A program made the position numbers and the translations under genes. Under the pieces are notes generated by a model, which was given only the letters and a program-made list of their open reading frames with translations, did not search any database and was not told the DNA's origin. From JAEULH01 sp963746275 (lineage in GTDB: Bacteria; Pseudomonadota; Alphaproteobacteria; Rhodospirillales; Defluviicoccaceae): a stretch of 14,744 nucleotides of DNA. The DNA lies in contig CAVVAX010000015.1 in NCBI GenBank assembly GCA_963746275.1, positions 1 through 14,744 on the forward strand, given 5' to 3'. Positions within the stretch are counted from its first letter, which is position 1. Every line of letters starts with the position of its first letter. This document shows, piece after piece, positions 13,791 through 14,744 of the stretch.

Positions 13791-14675
13791 CTACTTGACG
13801 ATGGCGTTCAGGGCGATGTTGTTCGCCTGCGCGGCGACGCCGGTGTTGTTGCTCACCTGGGCGATGCCATGCATGCCGTTCAGGTTGACGCTGTTGATCC
13901 CGCCGGTGTCGACCCCGGCCTTGAGCGCCGCGCTCATCGACGCGCTGTCGAGGTGGGCGTTGGCCGTCGCCAGGTTGACCATCACGTCACCCAGGGAGAT
14001 GTCGCTCTGCGAGCCGGTGTTGAGGTCGCGGCCGGCGATCTTGCCGGAGTTTTCCCGCCCGATGCTGCTGTCGGCGGCGTTGCCGTTGACGGCGGCGACG
14101 CTACCCCTGCTCGCCTCGGCCTTAAGCTCGGTCTCGCTCACCCGCTCGTCCTTGCTGACGGTGATGCTGGTGCGCTTGTCCTCGAGGGTGCTGGTGTTGA
14201 AGCTGTTCGTCGCGGTGTTGTCGTCGTCCGACCATGCCTTGACGCTGTTGTCGGTGTTCGAGGTGTACGCCTTGTTGAAGCTGTTGCTGGCGGTCTTGTT
14301 GAAGCTGTTGTTGGTGGCGCTGTCGTTATCAGAGGTGGCGCTGACGCGGTTGTCGGTGCTCGAGCTGTAGGACTTGTTGAAGCTGTTGTTGGTGGCCGTG
14401 TCGTTGTCCGAGGTGGCGCGGTTGTCGACGCTCAAGGACTTGTTAAAGCTGTTGTTGGTGGCCGTGTCGTTGTCCTGCGTGGCGTTGACGCGGTTGTCGG
14501 CGCTCGAGGTGTAGGACTTGTTGATCGTGCTGCCGTCGTTGGCGTTGCCGTCGCTCAAGAGGTTCGTCTGGTTGTCGTCGACGAGGAGGCGCGGCTCGGT
14601 GGCGGAGGCGCCCTGCGCGAGCGCGAAGCTGAGGGCCAGGGCCGACGCCGTGCCGAGGAGGGAGAGCTTGGTCAT
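13791..14675 (-). CDS. Secreted Asn/Asp/Ser/Thr-rich repeat protein, candidate amyloid-like fibre subunit
   Basis: A 294-residue exported protein. The Sec signal is clear (MTKLSLLGTASALALSFALA then QGASA, cleaved near 25). Residues 42-165 hold about five imperfect repeats of roughly 22-26 residues with a core DNDTATNNSFNKS, spaced by (S/T)xDNRVxAT. The segment contains almost no hydrophobic residues except Phe in SFNK. A charged stretch (165-190) follows, and the C-terminal third ends GINSVNLNGMHGIAQVSNNT then GVAAQANNIALNAIVK, reminiscent of the Asn/Gln-rich C-termini of FapB/FapC-like and curlin-like subunits. There are no cysteines, so the CxC motif of Pseudomonas Fap subunits is absent, and there is no double-glycine leader. 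GGAGA lies about ten bases before ATG 14675. It is the first gene of the cluster within the window. Confidence 0.8.
   Translation of the reverse strand: MTKLSLLGTASALALSFALAQGASATEPRLLVDDNQTNLLSDGNANDGSTINKSYTSSADNRVNATQDNDTATNNSFNKSLSVDNRATSDNDTATNNSFNKSYSSSTDNRVSATSDNDSATNNSFNKTASNSFNKAYTSNTDNSVKAWSDDDNTATNSFNTSTLEDKRTSITVSKDERVSETELKAEASRGSVAAVNGNAADSSIGRENSGKIAGRDLNTGSQSDISLGDVMVNLATANAHLDSASMSAALKAGVDTGGINSVNLNGMHGIAQVSNNTGVAAQANNIALNAIVK
14181..14552 (-). repeat. In-frame tandem repeats inside the 294-residue exported protein
   Basis: About five imperfect units of 66-78 bases encode the DNDTATNNSFNKS-type repeats. Unit length varies in multiples of three, and the block GTTGAAGCTGTTGTTGGTGG (plus-strand reading) recurs almost unchanged, implying recent expansion by slippage or recombination. 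Confidence 0.8.
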
Positions 14676-14708
14676 TGGTAGAGTATCTCCATAAGGGTTG
14701 AGCTTCGT

Positions 14709-14724
14709 GCCTGCACCTGCAGGC
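14709..14724. promoter_or_regulatory. Perfect palindrome upstream of the exported-protein cluster, possible operator
   Basis: GCCTGCA-CC-TGCAGGC is a perfect 7-base inverted repeat with a two-base centre, 34-49 bases before the ATG of the 294-residue gene. It could be a dimeric regulator site or a leader hairpin. The promoter itself must lie mostly beyond the window. Confidence 0.4.
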
Positions 14725-14744
14725 TGTCGCCTTGTGGCTTCTCT

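Noticed and set aside
14181..14552. Regularly spaced repeats that could suggest a CRISPR array
   Set aside because: Units are contiguous, imperfect, of variable length in multiples of three, and lie in frame inside a protein gene; there are no unique spacers or cas genes.
13317..14681. Plus-strand open frame of about 454 codons covering the repeat protein
   Set aside because: Low-complexity Val/Gly/Ala translation produced by the antisense of the repeats; the minus-strand frame has a signal peptide, ribosome-binding site and coherent repeats.

Overview
The window is a GC-rich chromosomal segment of an alphaproteobacterium. The evidence is a circularly permuted (two-piece) ssrA gene, an alpha-type SspB ClpXP adaptor, a UPF0262 gene behind hisD, and alphaproteobacterial-looking RpoH and S4. 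A Rhodospirillales-like origin is an impression, not a demonstrated assignment.

Positions 1-3000 hold cofactor biosynthesis: the 3' end of nadA, then nadC (NAD synthesis, with no nadB between them), then cobD of cobalamin synthesis, broken by a single-base frameshift. A small carboxymuconolactone-decarboxylase/AhpD-like gene follows. On the opposite strand (3544-4437) lies a transglutaminase-like cysteine protease homologue. Two copies of a short REP-like palindromic element sit between genes (859-953 and 3427-3503).

Positions 4640-6680 form a protein-quality-control segment. It contains rpoH (heat-shock sigma factor, also frameshifted near its 5' end, with a strong promoter preceded by a perfect dyad), a permuted tmRNA gene encoding the degradation tag ANDNEAYALAA, and sspB, whose product delivers tagged proteins to ClpXP. 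The tag and its adaptor are therefore encoded side by side.

Positions 6733-10470 hold rpsD (ribosomal protein S4) and then the tight hisG-hisD-UPF0262-LMW phosphatase cluster, closed by GC-rich short repeats and a terminator-like hairpin. A stand-alone CHAD protein (polyphosphate-binding family) follows.

Positions 11827-14675, on the minus strand, are the most unusual part: a four-gene cluster in which every product appears to be exported. In transcription order these are a 294-residue Asn/Asp/Ser/Thr-rich repeat protein, a 127-residue secreted protein, a stand-alone (non-ABC) C39 cysteine peptidase with a signal peptide, and a 218-residue exported protein. The 127- and 218-residue proteins each carry a bacteriocin-leader-like double-glycine motif downstream of their Sec signal peptide. 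The gene set recalls the Fap functional-amyloid system of Pseudomonas (repeat fibre protein plus the FapD C39 peptidase). However, it has no FapF-like porin inside the window, and the double-glycine motifs suggest two-step processing in the periplasm. This is the best candidate for an undescribed system here.
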